From Rubricoccus sp963708165 (lineage in GTDB: Bacteria; Bacteroidota; Rhodothermia; Rhodothermales; Rubricoccaceae): a DNA stretch of 64,000 nt. Where the stretch lies: positions 1,984,001 through 2,048,000 of the forward strand of contig OY970187.1 in the NCBI GenBank assembly GCA_963708165.1, written 5' to 3'. A program made the position numbers and the translations under genes. Below are positions 27,153 through 35,514 of the stretch, piece by piece (the stretch's first letter is position 1; every line of letters starts with the position of its first letter). The notes beneath the pieces are model-generated. The model saw only the letters and a program-made list of their open reading frames with translations, was not told where the DNA came from and made no database searches.

Positions 27153-28042
27153 TGCGACAGTCCTCCCGCCTCGTACTCGCCGTTTGCGGGCTGCTCGTGC
27201 TCGCCTCGGGCTGCACCGAAGAGATCGCGCCTGCACCCGAACTCCGCGCGTACTACACGCTCTGGGGCGCCTTCGACCCGACGGCCGATCTGCAGGCCGT
27301 GCGCGTCATCCCTATCAGCGATACGATCAGCGTGGGCAGCGCGGACCCGCTGCCGGTGACCGTGCGCTCGGTCGAGATCGCCTCTGGCGCCGAGCAGATG
27401 TGGCGTGACAGCGTGATCACGTTTGCGAACGGCGTGATCGGGCACGTGTACATCGCCGACTTCCGCCCCGCCTACGGCACAGATCACGTGTTTACGGTCA
27501 CCGGCGAGGATGGGGTCGAGACCTCGGCACTCGTGGCCGTCCCGGCGCTCATCGAGCCGATCCGGCAGACGACCGACATCGTCGGCGGCGCCACCTTCCC
27601 GCACCTCTGGATCGACGCACCGCGCCTCAACCGTGTACGCGCCGTGTACGCGCTGGAGACCGCATCGTGCGGCACCGACACCATCGAGGTCCCGCTTCGT
27701 CCCGGCTCCGCAGTGCCGGTCGAGTTCGGGTGGCAGACCCGGCTCCGCCTGCGCGAGGAGGGCGAGGATGTGATCGACCTTTACGCGCGGCTCAACGAGT
27801 ACAACGATCCTCTGGCGCTGAGCGAGATCACACTCATCGCCGAGGTGGCGAGCGAGGACTGGCGACCACCGGGCGGCGTGTTCGACCCCGAGCTTCTGGT
27901 GGAGCCCGGCACGCTCAGCAACGTCACCAACGGCTTCGGCTTTATCGGCTCGGCGTACGAGGTGCGCATCACATGGTCGCCTTCGTCCGACGAGATCGCG
28001 CGGACGCCGTTTCGCTTCCCTGGCTTTGGCTGCGGCGCCTAG
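27152..28042 (+). CDS. DUF4249-like surface lipoprotein
   Basis: The 296-residue product has a lipobox LASGC (C21) and starts CTEEIAPAPELRAYYTLWG, similar to DUF4249 outer-membrane lipoproteins that accompany TonB receptors in Bacteroidota. There are no catalytic motifs. The start overlaps the receptor's stop by one base, so translation is probably coupled. It may work with the receptor as a lid or binding partner. The exact family is my best match by pattern and is uncertain; the lipoprotein nature is clear. Confidence 0.7.
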   Translation: MRQSSRLVLAVCGLLVLASGCTEEIAPAPELRAYYTLWGAFDPTADLQAVRVIPISDTISVGSADPLPVTVRSVEIASGAEQMWRDSVITFANGVIGHVYIADFRPAYGTDHVFTVTGEDGVETSALVAVPALIEPIRQTTDIVGGATFPHLWIDAPRLNRVRAVYALETASCGTDTIEVPLRPGSAVPVEFGWQTRLRLREEGEDVIDLYARLNEYNDPLALSEITLIAEVASEDWRPPGGVFDPELLVEPGTLSNVTNGFGFIGSAYEVRITWSPSSDEIARTPFRFPGFGCGA

Positions 28043-28102
28043 ACGCGCGCCTCTGGCGCCAGAGGCTCGGCCGCTCGCTCACGATACACCATTGAGATTG
28101 CT

Positions 28103-29131
28103 GTGAGCCTGCGCATCGGACTGGTGTACGACCGCTTTGGCGACGCGGAGCCGCCGCCCAGCGCGCCGCCCGACTGGGACGCGGAATACGAACCGGAGGC
28201 GACGATCGTCGCACTGGAAGACGCGGTTCGCGGTCTGGGCCACACGCCCGTTCGCATCGGCAACGCGCGCGCACTGCTCGCGGCCATGCACGAAGCGGGC
28301 GACAGAGGCCTGGGGCTGGATGCGGCAGTCAACATCGCGGAGAGCTACGGGAGCCGTAACCGCGAGGCGCACGCGCCGGTTTTGCTCGAACTGGCAGGCG
28401 TGCCCTGCCTGGGGTCGGATGCGCTCGCGCTCTCGGTCTCGCTGGACAAGGCGCTGACCAAGACCATTGCGCGGGCCTCTGGCGTGCAGACGCCGGACTG
28501 GGCCGTGATTCCCGCCAGAGGCCCGGTGCCTGCGTTCTCTCGCTTTCCGGCGTTCGTCAAGCCGCGCTACGAAGGGACGGCAAAAGGCATCGCGCGGTCC
28601 TCACGCTGCGAGACGCCGCCGCTTCTAGCGCTCGAAGTGGCGCGACAGAGGCGGCTCTACGGGCAGGATTTGATCGTGGAGCGCTTTGTCGAAGGCTCCG
28701 AGTTCACGGTCGGCGTGCTGGGTACAGGGGCGGACGCGGAGGCGTTGCCCGTCTTGCAGCGCGCGACGGAGCGCGAGACGGGCATCGGGCTGCACGCGCT
28801 GCCAGAGGGACAATCTGCCGAGGCCTCTGGCGAAGACGCGGAGACACCCGCGCTGGCGTACGACGTGGCGGGCGTGCTCACGCCCGAGTTGGAGGCTGCG
28901 CTTCAGCGCGACGCACTCGCGGTGCACCGCGCGCTAGAGTGCGCGGACTTCTCTCGCTCCGATTTCCGCGTCGACGCTACGGGTGGCGTCTGGTGTATCG
29001 AGATCAACCCGCTGCCGACGTTCGCGCCGGATGGCACGTTCGCGATCCTCGCGGAGCTGATCGGCGAGCCGTACCCGGCGTTTCTCGCGGGCGTGCTCGC
29101 CAGAGGCCTCGCGCGGCTGGGCGTGAGCTAG
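28103..29131 (+). CDS. ATP-grasp ligase, D-alanine-D-alanine ligase-like
   Basis: The 342-residue protein starts with GTG at 28103 (MSLRIGLVYDRF). It has the ATP-grasp layout of D-Ala-D-Ala ligases: the AAVNIAESYGSRNREAHAPVLLEL region with PCLGSDALALSVSLDKALTK, the ATP-binding FPAFVKPRYEGTAKGIARSS, and the metal-binding end CIEINPLPTF. The middle is shorter and the substrate loop differs from true Ddl, so it is probably a peptide or amino-acid ligase of the Ddl superfamily, as seen in many Bacteroidota. It stands alone between the receptor pair and the rhodanese gene. A motif copy encodes the flexible EASGEDAE loop. Confidence 0.85.
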   Translation: MSLRIGLVYDRFGDAEPPPSAPPDWDAEYEPEATIVALEDAVRGLGHTPVRIGNARALLAAMHEAGDRGLGLDAAVNIAESYGSRNREAHAPVLLELAGVPCLGSDALALSVSLDKALTKTIARASGVQTPDWAVIPARGPVPAFSRFPAFVKPRYEGTAKGIARSSRCETPPLLALEVARQRRLYGQDLIVERFVEGSEFTVGVLGTGADAEALPVLQRATERETGIGLHALPEGQSAEASGEDAETPALAYDVAGVLTPELEAALQRDALAVHRALECADFSRSDFRVDATGGVWCIEINPLPTFAPDGTFAILAELIGEPYPAFLAGVLARGLARLGVS

Positions 29132-29160
29132 AAACCCAAACCCGTGCCTCTGGCGACGCG

Positions 29161-29541
29161 CTACGCCAGAGGCGCCGTGTCCTCCGAGAAGCCCGCCTCG
29201 CGCCAGCCGCGAATGCCGCCGTCCATGCTCTCGACGGCAGTGTAGCCCATCGCACCGAGCGCGTCGGCGGCGAGAGCCGAGCGGTAGCCGCCGCCGCAAT
29301 AGAGCACGACAGGTGCGTCCAGATCTGGCAGCGCCGACTCGGCGTCGCGCTCGATGACGCCTTTGCCGAGGTGGATGGCACCGGGAACGCGCCCGGCCTG
29401 CCACTCGCTGTCTTCGCGCACGTCCACGAGCGTGAACGCGTCGCCAGAGGCCTGGCGCGCGCGCACAGCCTCTGGCGTGGTCTCGGTCACGCGCGCTCGC
29501 GCGGCGTCCACGAGCGCGACAAAGCGCGGCGCGTGGCTCAC
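29161..29541 (-). CDS. Single-domain rhodanese-like protein
   Basis: The 126-residue product (GTG start, MSHAPRFV) is a single rhodanese domain with the CH2A-type AFTLVDVREDSEWQAGRVPGAIHL and active-site C82 in LYCGGGYRS. It could transfer sulfane sulfur or sense redox state in the cytoplasm. The start codon shares one base with the stop of the upstream TerB-like gene (TAGTG), so the two are translationally coupled. Confidence 0.93.
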   Translation of the reverse strand: MSHAPRFVALVDAARARVTETTPEAVRARQASGDAFTLVDVREDSEWQAGRVPGAIHLGKGVIERDAESALPDLDAPVVLYCGGGYRSALAADALGAMGYTAVESMDGGIRGWREAGFSEDTAPLA

Positions 29542-29984
29542 TAGTTGGCGGGCTGGATGGGCCGCGAGAGGTTCTCGACGCTTTGCGCGTCGTGCGCGAT
29601 GTCGTGAAGCTCCGAGACGGCGTCGCGCGAGAGGCCGAGCACTTGGCGTGCTTCGTGCAAACCGACGTGTTCGCCGGGCTCGATGATGCCGTCGGCCAGG
29701 ACCACGTCGATGAGGTTGAGCATCAGCGCGCGGCGGACGCTTTCGTCCTGTCCGCGGAAGGCCAGCAGGCCGCGCTCCAGCGGCGGCGGGTCGATGGCGA
29801 GGCGCAGGATCTGCGTGCGCGAGTCGGCATCCAGGTCGGCGAGGTCGAGCGACTCGAAGATGCGGTCGTCCTCGGCTTCGTCCATATCGCGGTCGGCGTT
29901 GGACATCGAGAAGAGGGCGCCGTAGAACGCGAGGCGAAGCTCGGTGCTGAGCGTAGAAAGGTCCAGAGTTTTGAGATCGGCCAT
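29541..29984 (-). CDS. TerB-like helical protein
   Basis: The 147-residue protein is all-helical with the TerB-type pattern: acidic EF-like stretches NADRDMDEAEDDRIFESLD, LNLIDVVLADGIIEPGEH and LHEARQVLGLS. TerB-family proteins bind metal or phage-related ligands in stress and defence; here the isolated gene more likely has a cytoplasmic housekeeping role of unknown type. It is the first gene of a pair with the rhodanese gene. An inverted repeat lies upstream at 30031-30082. Confidence 0.75.
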   Translation of the reverse strand: MADLKTLDLSTLSTELRLAFYGALFSMSNADRDMDEAEDDRIFESLDLADLDADSRTQILRLAIDPPPLERGLLAFRGQDESVRRALMLNLIDVVLADGIIEPGEHVGLHEARQVLGLSRDAVSELHDIAHDAQSVENLSRPIQPAN

Positions 29985-30030
29985 CGAAGAGGGGACGTGC
30001 AGGAATGGCCCAAACTACCGCGCCTGCGCT

Positions 30031-30082
30031 GGGCGCACTTCAGGGGAGACCCTGACCCACTGTGTGGTCTCCTGAGGTGCCC
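30031..30082. repeat. Imperfect inverted repeat upstream of the TerB-like gene
   Basis: GGTCTCCTGAGGTGCCC (30066-30082) is nearly complementary to GGGCGCACTTCAGGGGAGACC (30031-30051), with a 14-nt loop. The stem is about 17 bp with small bulges. It is unrelated to the interspersed motif and may be an mRNA hairpin or a mobile-element remnant. Confidence 0.5.
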
Positions 30083-30153
30083 ACGCACAGCCTACCTGAC
30101 TGAACAAAGGCGATCCGCCAGAGGCCAGCCTCTGGCGCCACCGCCCGCTCGGG

Positions 30154-30804
30154 TCATGCGGCGCGGCGGCGCGGCATCGCGACGGGCACACTCGGAGCCA
30201 TCACAACGCCCAGCGCGTAGCGGTCGAACAGCGAGACGAGCTCCGAGCGCAGCCGCACCGCAGATTCCGCCAGAGGCCCCGCAGCGAGGCGCCCGGCGAT
30301 GCCCTCGCGCAGCTTAGCGGCGTCGCAGCAGGTCTCGCCGGGGCGGAGCGTAAACGGTGCGGGCGGTGCCTCGAAGCGGAGAGCGAACCACGCGGCGTAG
30401 AGTTGTACGGCGGGGTCCCATGCCCGGGCGTCGAAGGGCGCGGGCGCCGTGTCTTCGCGAAGCGAGAGCCACATCGCGACTGCCGTCTCGTGCCGCGCCA
30501 CGTTGCGGGCTACGTCGGGCAGGCGGTTGGCGTGGCTCACCTTGAGCCCGCGGCTGGAGACCACGAGCCGCACGCCGCGGCGCTCGATCTCGCCGAGCGT
30601 TTCGGCGAGCGTCCAGTCGGCACCTGGCGCAGGCCGACGCACGACCGGAGGCTCTGGCGCACCAAAGCGGAGCGCGAGGCCCGCGAGCGCTTCGCCTCTA
30701 CGGTCGTGCGGCGCGGCGCGATGGGCAGCGACGGCGCGGTCGATCACGCGGTCAGCGGCGCGGCGGGCGGGAGTGGAAACGGAAGGTGCGGCGAGAAGCA
30801 GCAT
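30154..30804 (-). CDS. Hypothetical protein with TubC_N-like segment
   Basis: The 216-residue protein has a basic N-terminal part, then a block of about 50 residues (WTLAETLGEIERRGVRLVV, then LKVSHANRLPDVARNVARH) that resembles the TubC N-terminal docking domain. That domain is best known from nonribosomal peptide synthetases but also occurs next to primase and replication-like domains. A C-terminal part has a FTLRPGETCCDAAKLREGI segment. No catalytic domain is recognised, and no polyketide or peptide synthetase genes are in the window. Function unknown. Confidence 0.6.
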   Translation of the reverse strand: MLLLAAPSVSTPARRAADRVIDRAVAAHRAAPHDRRGEALAGLALRFGAPEPPVVRRPAPGADWTLAETLGEIERRGVRLVVSSRGLKVSHANRLPDVARNVARHETAVAMWLSLREDTAPAPFDARAWDPAVQLYAAWFALRFEAPPAPFTLRPGETCCDAAKLREGIAGRLAAGPLAESAVRLRSELVSLFDRYALGVVMAPSVPVAMPRRRAA

Positions 30805-30872
30805 AGCCGAATGCGGCGGGTTTGCAACAGAGTAGAAACAGGCGGTGTCACCTGTATGTCACAGTCAAATCG

Positions 30873-30888
30873 CAGAGTATGTACTCTG
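30873..30888. promoter_or_regulatory. Palindromic candidate operator upstream of lysA
   Basis: CAGAGTA-TG-TACTCTG is a perfect 7+7 bp inverted repeat with a 2-bp centre. It lies about 160 bp before the lysA start in a low-GC pocket that also has two direct TGTCA units (30847-30851, 30857-30861). Size and symmetry fit a homodimeric repressor site. The regulator is unknown, and the opposite gene (30154-30804) is also divergently placed and could be the target. Confidence 0.45.
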
Positions 30889-31046
30889 TGCGGCGTGAGT
30901 GTCCCATGCAGCCTCTGGCGCCAGAGGCCGCACCGAACAGCCAGCGGACCGCCTCGCAACCCGGCGCGTCGCCTCTGGCGAACGGGTCTGTGCATGCGCT
31001 CTAGCTTCCCCTCGCGCCGCCTCTGGCGCCTCATGCCTCACCCGCT

Positions 31047-32204
31047 ATGACTACTGCTACTCCCGCTACCGACTGGTGGCGCCAGAGGCGCGACGCTTTG
31101 CTCGATCTCGCACGGACGGGCACGCCGCGCTACGTCTACAGCGGCGCCGTCTTGCGGCAACAGGCGCGCACGCTCGGCGCCAGCGGCGTGCTGGACCGGT
31201 TGCTTTATGCCGTCAAAGCCAACGCGCACCCCGGCATTCTGGACGTGTTCTACCGCGAGGGGCTGGGCTTCGAGTGCGTCTCGCCTGCCGAAGTCGAGCG
31301 CGTGCTGGGTCTCTTCCCGGGCCTCTCGCGCGAGCGTGTGCTGTTCACACCCAACTTCGTCCCGCGCGAGGAATACGAGTGGGCGCTGGGTCAGGGCGTG
31401 CGCGTCACGGTCGACAACCTGTACCCTCTGGAGGCGTGGGGCGAGGTGTTTCGGGGCCACGACCTCTTCGTACGCCTGGACCCCGGCCAGGGCCACAGGC
31501 ACCATGGCCACCACGAGCACGTGCGAACCGCGGGCAAACGCTCCAAGTTTGGCATCGACCTGAGCGACCTCGGTCGCCTGGCGGAGGCCGTCGCAGCCTC
31601 TGGCGCGCGCGTCGTGGGCCTCCACGCGCACGTGGGCAGCGGCGTGGGCGAGCCGGGCGCGTGGGCCGAGACCGCCGAGATCCTCGCGCGTGCCGCCACC
31701 TCGTTTCCGCACGTCCGCGTGCTCGACGTGGGCGGCGGCCTGCCTGTGCCCGAGGCCTCTGGCGGAGCCGGCTTCGACCTCGAAAGCGCGGCCGGGCTCC
31801 TGCGCGATACGCGCCAGAGGCACCCGCAGTTCGAGCTCTGGGCCGAGCCCGGCCGCTACCTCGTGGCGGAATCCGGCGTCCTCCTCTGCCGCGTCACGCA
31901 GACAAAGGAAAAGGATGGCGTGCGCTACGTCGGGCTGGACTCGGGCATGAACACGCTCGTGCGGCCGGCGATGTACGGCGCGCGCCACCCCATCGCCAAC
32001 CTTTCGCGGCTGGACGCGCCTCTGGCGGGACCGCACGAAGTGGTGGGCATGATTTGCGAAACCGGCGACGCGTTCGGGCACGACGTGGAGCTTCCCATCT
32101 GCCACGAGGGCGACGTGATCGCCGTCGGCACGGTGGGCGCGTACGGCGCGGCGATGGCCTCGCGGTACAACCTCCGCGAGCCCGCCAGCGAGACGCTGCT
32201 GTAG
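31047..32204 (+). CDS. lysA: Diaminopimelate decarboxylase-like PLP enzyme
   Basis: The 385-residue protein belongs to the fold-type III group IV decarboxylases. The PLP lysine is K57 in YAVKANAH; HAHVGSG, the glycine-rich DVGGGLP phosphate loop, EPGRYLVAESG and the active-site cysteine of CETGDAFG are present. It should decarboxylate meso-diaminopimelate to lysine, the last step of the pathway. In many Bacteroidota this enzyme is fused to aspartate kinase; here it is free-standing. Close relatives act on carboxynorspermidine or ornithine, so the exact substrate is not certain. The stop TAG is followed directly by GCCTCTGGCG. Confidence 0.85.
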   Translation: MTTATPATDWWRQRRDALLDLARTGTPRYVYSGAVLRQQARTLGASGVLDRLLYAVKANAHPGILDVFYREGLGFECVSPAEVERVLGLFPGLSRERVLFTPNFVPREEYEWALGQGVRVTVDNLYPLEAWGEVFRGHDLFVRLDPGQGHRHHGHHEHVRTAGKRSKFGIDLSDLGRLAEAVAASGARVVGLHAHVGSGVGEPGAWAETAEILARAATSFPHVRVLDVGGGLPVPEASGGAGFDLESAAGLLRDTRQRHPQFELWAEPGRYLVAESGVLLCRVTQTKEKDGVRYVGLDSGMNTLVRPAMYGARHPIANLSRLDAPLAGPHEVVGMICETGDAFGHDVELPICHEGDVIAVGTVGAYGAAMASRYNLREPASETLL

Positions 32205-32222
32205 GCCTCTGGCGCCAGAGGC

Positions 32223-33326
32223 TCAGGCGGCCTCCGCGAGCGTGCCGTCGCCAGAGGCTCGCGAGGCAGGCGCTGGGGGCGCGGCCTCCAACTCGAACGA
32301 AAACGTAGAGCCGTAGCCGGGGCGGCTGTCCACGCTCAGGTGCGTGCCGTGCGCCTCCAGAATGTGCTTCACGATGGCCAGCCCGAGGCCGGTGCCGCCC
32401 TGGTTTCGGCTGCGGCTTTTGTCGACGCGGAAAAAGCGCTCCGTCAGCCGCGGCAGCGCCTCTGGCGGGATGCCGATGCCATCGTCGACGACGCCCACAC
32501 GCACGCGTTCGCCACCGGGCAGTGCGCGCGCGACGACTTCGACGTGGCCGCCGTGCTCGTTGTACTTGACGGCGTTCTCCACCAGGTTGGTCAGCACCTG
32601 TCGGAGCCGGTCGCGGTCGGCACGGACGTTCGGAATGCCGTCGGGCAGGCGCAGCGAGAGCAGGACGCCCGCGTCGGCTGCGATGCCGTCGAGCGCGTCG
32701 ATGGTCTCGGTCGCCAGAGGCCTGAGCGGAAGGGGCTCGGTCTCGAGCGAGAGGCGGCCGGTTTCGAGCTGGGAGATCTGCGTCAGGTCGCTCGTGAGCG
32801 CCTCCAGGCGGTTGGCGTTGCTGAGGATCTTCTCGACGAAGCGCACGCGCACACGCTCGTCGTCCAGTGCGCCGTCCAGAAAGGGTCTCGGCAAAGCCGG
32901 AGATGGCGAACATCGGCGTGCGGAGCTCGTGGCTCACGTCGCCCAGAAACTCGCGGCGGTAGCTCTCCACCTTTTCCAGCCGCTCGATCTCGGCCTGCAG
33001 CGCCCGCCCGGCGCGGTAGACCTGGCGGATCACCGCGTCCAGTTCGTCGCGCTCCTCCGCGTTGGGATCTGCGCGAGCGCATCGAAGCGCCTCTTGCGCG
33101 CCTCGCGGAGCACCTCACCGGCCAACTGCAGCCGCCGAGCCACGCGCGCATACACCGAGGTATACGCCACCCCTCCCGCGAGCATGCCCACGGCCACGCC
33201 CACGAGCAGCGACGCCAGAACGGCCCCGCCGCTGGCGACGAGCGCGCCCACGCACGCCGCCACGGCGGCGGCGCCCGCCACGGGCAGCGACGCATTTAGC
33301 GCGAGACGGTTGACGCGAAGGGCCAC
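32223..33326 (-). CDS. phoR: Phosphate-type sensor histidine kinase PhoR (two frameshifts)
   Basis: Two N-terminal membrane helices lie in the first 60 residues (VNRLALNASLPVAGAAAVAA onwards). A linker of about 60 residues follows, then HisKA (GDVSHELRTPMFAISGFAETL) and HATPase (VLTNLVENAVKYNEH, DDGIGIP, GGTGLGLAIVK). Two single-base shifts break the reading: a missing base in GGG at 33064-33066 and an extra base in AAA at 32880-32882. They cancel, so the net length is 368 codons. The gene is immediately downstream of a PhoB-type regulator on the same strand, so it likely senses phosphate or envelope state. Confidence 0.88.
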
Positions 33327-33436
33327 AGGCTAAGAAACGACGGGTGCGGGCCTCTGGCGCCGCGAGCGACCGGGCCGGAGGGGTTCGGGTGAAACGTGCC
33401 GCCAGAGGCCAGGGGTGAGGTGGCGCCAGAGGCGAT

Positions 33437-34144
33437 CTAGAGCTTGCCCACCATCTTGTAGCCCACGCCCTTGACGGTCTCGATGTACTCGCTCCCCAGC
33501 TTTTCGCGCACCTTGCGCACGTGCACGTCCACCGTCCGGTCCACGACGTAGACATCTGGGCCCCAGACGGCGTCGAGGATTTCAGCGCGGGTGAACACAC
33601 GGTCGGGATGGCTCGCGAGGTAGTAGACCAGCTCGAACTCTTTGCGCGGCAGCTTGAACGACTCGCCCGTTTCGGGGCGCTCCACGATGTAGCGCTCGCG
33701 GTCGATCACCAGATCATGGACGCGGAGTTGGAGCGTGCTCGCCTCGTCCTCGCGCGCGACGCGCCGCAGCATGGCCTTGACGCGTGTGACGAGCTTTTTG
33801 GGCGAGACCGGCTTGGTCACGTAGTCGTCGGCGCCCGCGTCCAGCCCGGCGATCTCGTCGCCTTCCTCGGCGCGGGCGGTGAGCATGAGGATGGGCGTGA
33901 GGCGCAACTGCGCGTTCTCGCGCAAGCGCTGCGTGAGCTGGATGCCGTCCATCTTGGGCATCATGATGTCCAGCACGGCCAGGTCCGGCCGCTCTTCTTC
34001 GGCGACGCGAAGGCCTTCCTCGCCGTCGCCCGCCGTGACCACGCGGTAGCCTGCGTTTTCGAGCGCGTACTGAAGCAGTTCGATGAGGTCCGGCTCGTCG
34101 TCGACGAGGAGAACCGTGGGGGAATCCGAGTCTGAAGAGGCCAT
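33437..34144 (-). CDS. phoB: PhoB-type response regulator
   Basis: The 235-residue protein starts at the ATG at 34144 (MASSDSDSPTVLLVDDEPD). The receiver has phospho-acceptor D59 in VLDIMMPKMDG and the switch lysine in YVTKPVSP. The DNA-binding winged helix has LPRKEFELVYYLASHPDRVF and TVDVHVRKVREKLG. It forms a two-component pair with the histidine kinase gene 110 bp downstream, the arrangement of PhoBR phosphate-starvation systems. The frame upstream to 34309 is not protein-like. Confidence 0.93.
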   Translation of the reverse strand: MASSDSDSPTVLLVDDEPDLIELLQYALENAGYRVVTAGDGEEGLRVAEEERPDLAVLDIMMPKMDGIQLTQRLRENAQLRLTPILMLTARAEEGDEIAGLDAGADDYVTKPVSPKKLVTRVKAMLRRVAREDEASTLQLRVHDLVIDRERYIVERPETGESFKLPRKEFELVYYLASHPDRVFTRAEILDAVWGPDVYVVDRTVDVHVRKVREKLGSEYIETVKGVGYKMVGKL

Positions 34145-34460
34145 TGCGCCAGTGGAGCCAAGAGGGGAGTGCCAAGGTAGACGGCCGCTAGTTACGCCAG
34201 TGTTAGGCCGCTCGCGAAGAACACGCGCCAGAGGTGCAAACCACCGGGCCTCTGGCGGGGCGCGGCACCTCGTCCATGAGCCTCTGGCGACCAGACTCAT
34301 GGAGTACAAGACTCATGGAGTACACCGCGAACGGGGTAGGGCGTGCTCGCCGAGCGCGCCGCATGGATGCTCGGAGGCTGCGCGGGCGCCTCGGCTCTAC
34401 CTCGTATCTGACTCGCCTCTGGCGCCAGAGGCTCAAGTAGGGAGGATCAGGCAGAGAGGC
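34145..34460. repeat. phoB leader: tandem 16-bp repeat and shared 22-mer, no gene
   Basis: This 316-bp stretch contains AGACTCATGGAGTACA twice in tandem (34293-34308 and 34309-34324), a 22-bp sequence (34338-34359) that also occurs in the atpD leader with one mismatch, and several motif copies including the palindrome GCCTCTGGCGCCAGAGGC at about 34417-34434. No frame looks coding. Confidence 0.65.
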
Positions 34461-35051
34461 TCAGGCGCGGAGCGCGAGCCGGATCATCTCCTCGGCAGAC
34501 TGCAGGCCCTTGTGCTCGCGCAGGATCTTGCGCAGCCGCTTCTCGGCCTCAGCCCGCGAGAGGCCCAGCCCTTCGAGCGCCGCCCGGGCGTCCGCGCGCG
34601 CCTCAGCGCCTGCGCTGTCGCCAGAGGCCGCGATCTCGACGCCGTCCAGCGCCGCCATCTTGTCGCGCAATTCCACGACGAGTTTTTCGGCCTTGCGCGC
34701 GCCCACGCCCGGAATGCGGGTCAGCATGCCGGTGTCGCTGTTGATGACCGCGTCGCGCAGTTCGCTCGCGTTCATCGCGCTCAGCGCCGCGAGCGCCAGC
34801 TTGGGCCCCACGCCCGAGACCGCGATCAGCGTCTCGAACGTCTGCCGCTCGCCGTCGCTCGCGAAGCCGTAGAGCGTGTGCGCGTCCTCGCGGGCGACGT
34901 ACGTGGTCAGCAGCTTGGCGGCCTTGCCCACCGCTGGCAGCTTGTCGTAGGACGACGCGGGGATGTGGAGCGCGTAGCCCACGCCCGCGGCCTCGATGAC
35001 GGCGAAGGTGGGTTTTTTCTCGGCGAGCGTGCCGGTGATGTAGGCGTACAC
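34461..35051 (-). CDS. ruvA: Holliday junction branch migration protein RuvA
   Basis: The 196-residue protein (GTG start, MYAYITGTLAEKKPTFAVIEA) has the RuvA OB-fold (VGYALHIPASSY), the two helix-hairpin-helix motifs (VSGVGPKLALAALSA and IPGVGARKAEKLVVEL), an acidic linker and the C-terminal domain III (ALEGLGLSRAEAEKRLRKIL) that contacts RuvB. RuvA binds the four-way junction and loads RuvB helicase. It is single here, far from ruvC, as in several Bacteroidota. Confidence 0.96.
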   Translation of the reverse strand: MYAYITGTLAEKKPTFAVIEAAGVGYALHIPASSYDKLPAVGKAAKLLTTYVAREDAHTLYGFASDGERQTFETLIAVSGVGPKLALAALSAMNASELRDAVINSDTGMLTRIPGVGARKAEKLVVELRDKMAALDGVEIAASGDSAGAEARADARAALEGLGLSRAEAEKRLRKILREHKGLQSAEEMIRLALRA

Positions 35052-35184
35052 AGGTGCGGGGAGTCAGGACCTGCGCAAGATCGCCTCTGGCGGTGTCAGC
35101 GAGGTGTCACAACTCGGGAGCGGTGGAGGGACGATGTCAGCGGGCCTCACGCGCAGCGTGTGGCTCGGCATCTGGCGCCAGAGG

Positions 35185-35514
35185 CTACAGGATGTCGAGC
35201 AGCGTTACCTCGAAGATGAGGGTGGCGCCACGTGGAATGCTGGGAGGTGGGTTGTTGCCGTAGCCGTCCTCGGGCAAGACCGAGAACGTCTTGGTCTCGC
35301 CAATCTCCATGCTGAGAACATTGTCACGGAAGCCAGGAATGGTTCGTCCGATGACGAAGCTCGCGTCGGGACTGGAATCGAAGACGGTGCCGTCTTCGAG
35401 GCGGCCCTCGTAGGCGACCCGTACGGTGCTGTTCGCGTCGAACCCGCCAGAGTCGCAGGCTGCCAGAGGCGCGAGGAAGAACAGCAGGAGGGCGAGGGAA
35501 GCGAGCGGTTTCAT
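35185..35514 (-). CDS. FKBP-type peptidyl-prolyl isomerase lipoprotein
   Basis: The 109-residue product has a lipobox (LAPLAAC, C20) and a single FKBP domain: VRVAYEGRLEDGTVFDSS, FVIGRTIPGFRDNVLSMEIG, SVLPEDGYGNNPPPSIPRGATLIFEVTLLDIL. It should help proline cis-trans folding in the envelope. The domain is near the minimum FKBP length. A stop at the 18-nt palindrome's flank (TAG then CCTCTGGCGCC) ends the gene. Confidence 0.93.
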   Translation of the reverse strand: MKPLASLALLLFFLAPLAACDSGGFDANSTVRVAYEGRLEDGTVFDSSPDASFVIGRTIPGFRDNVLSMEIGETKTFSVLPEDGYGNNPPPSIPRGATLIFEVTLLDIL

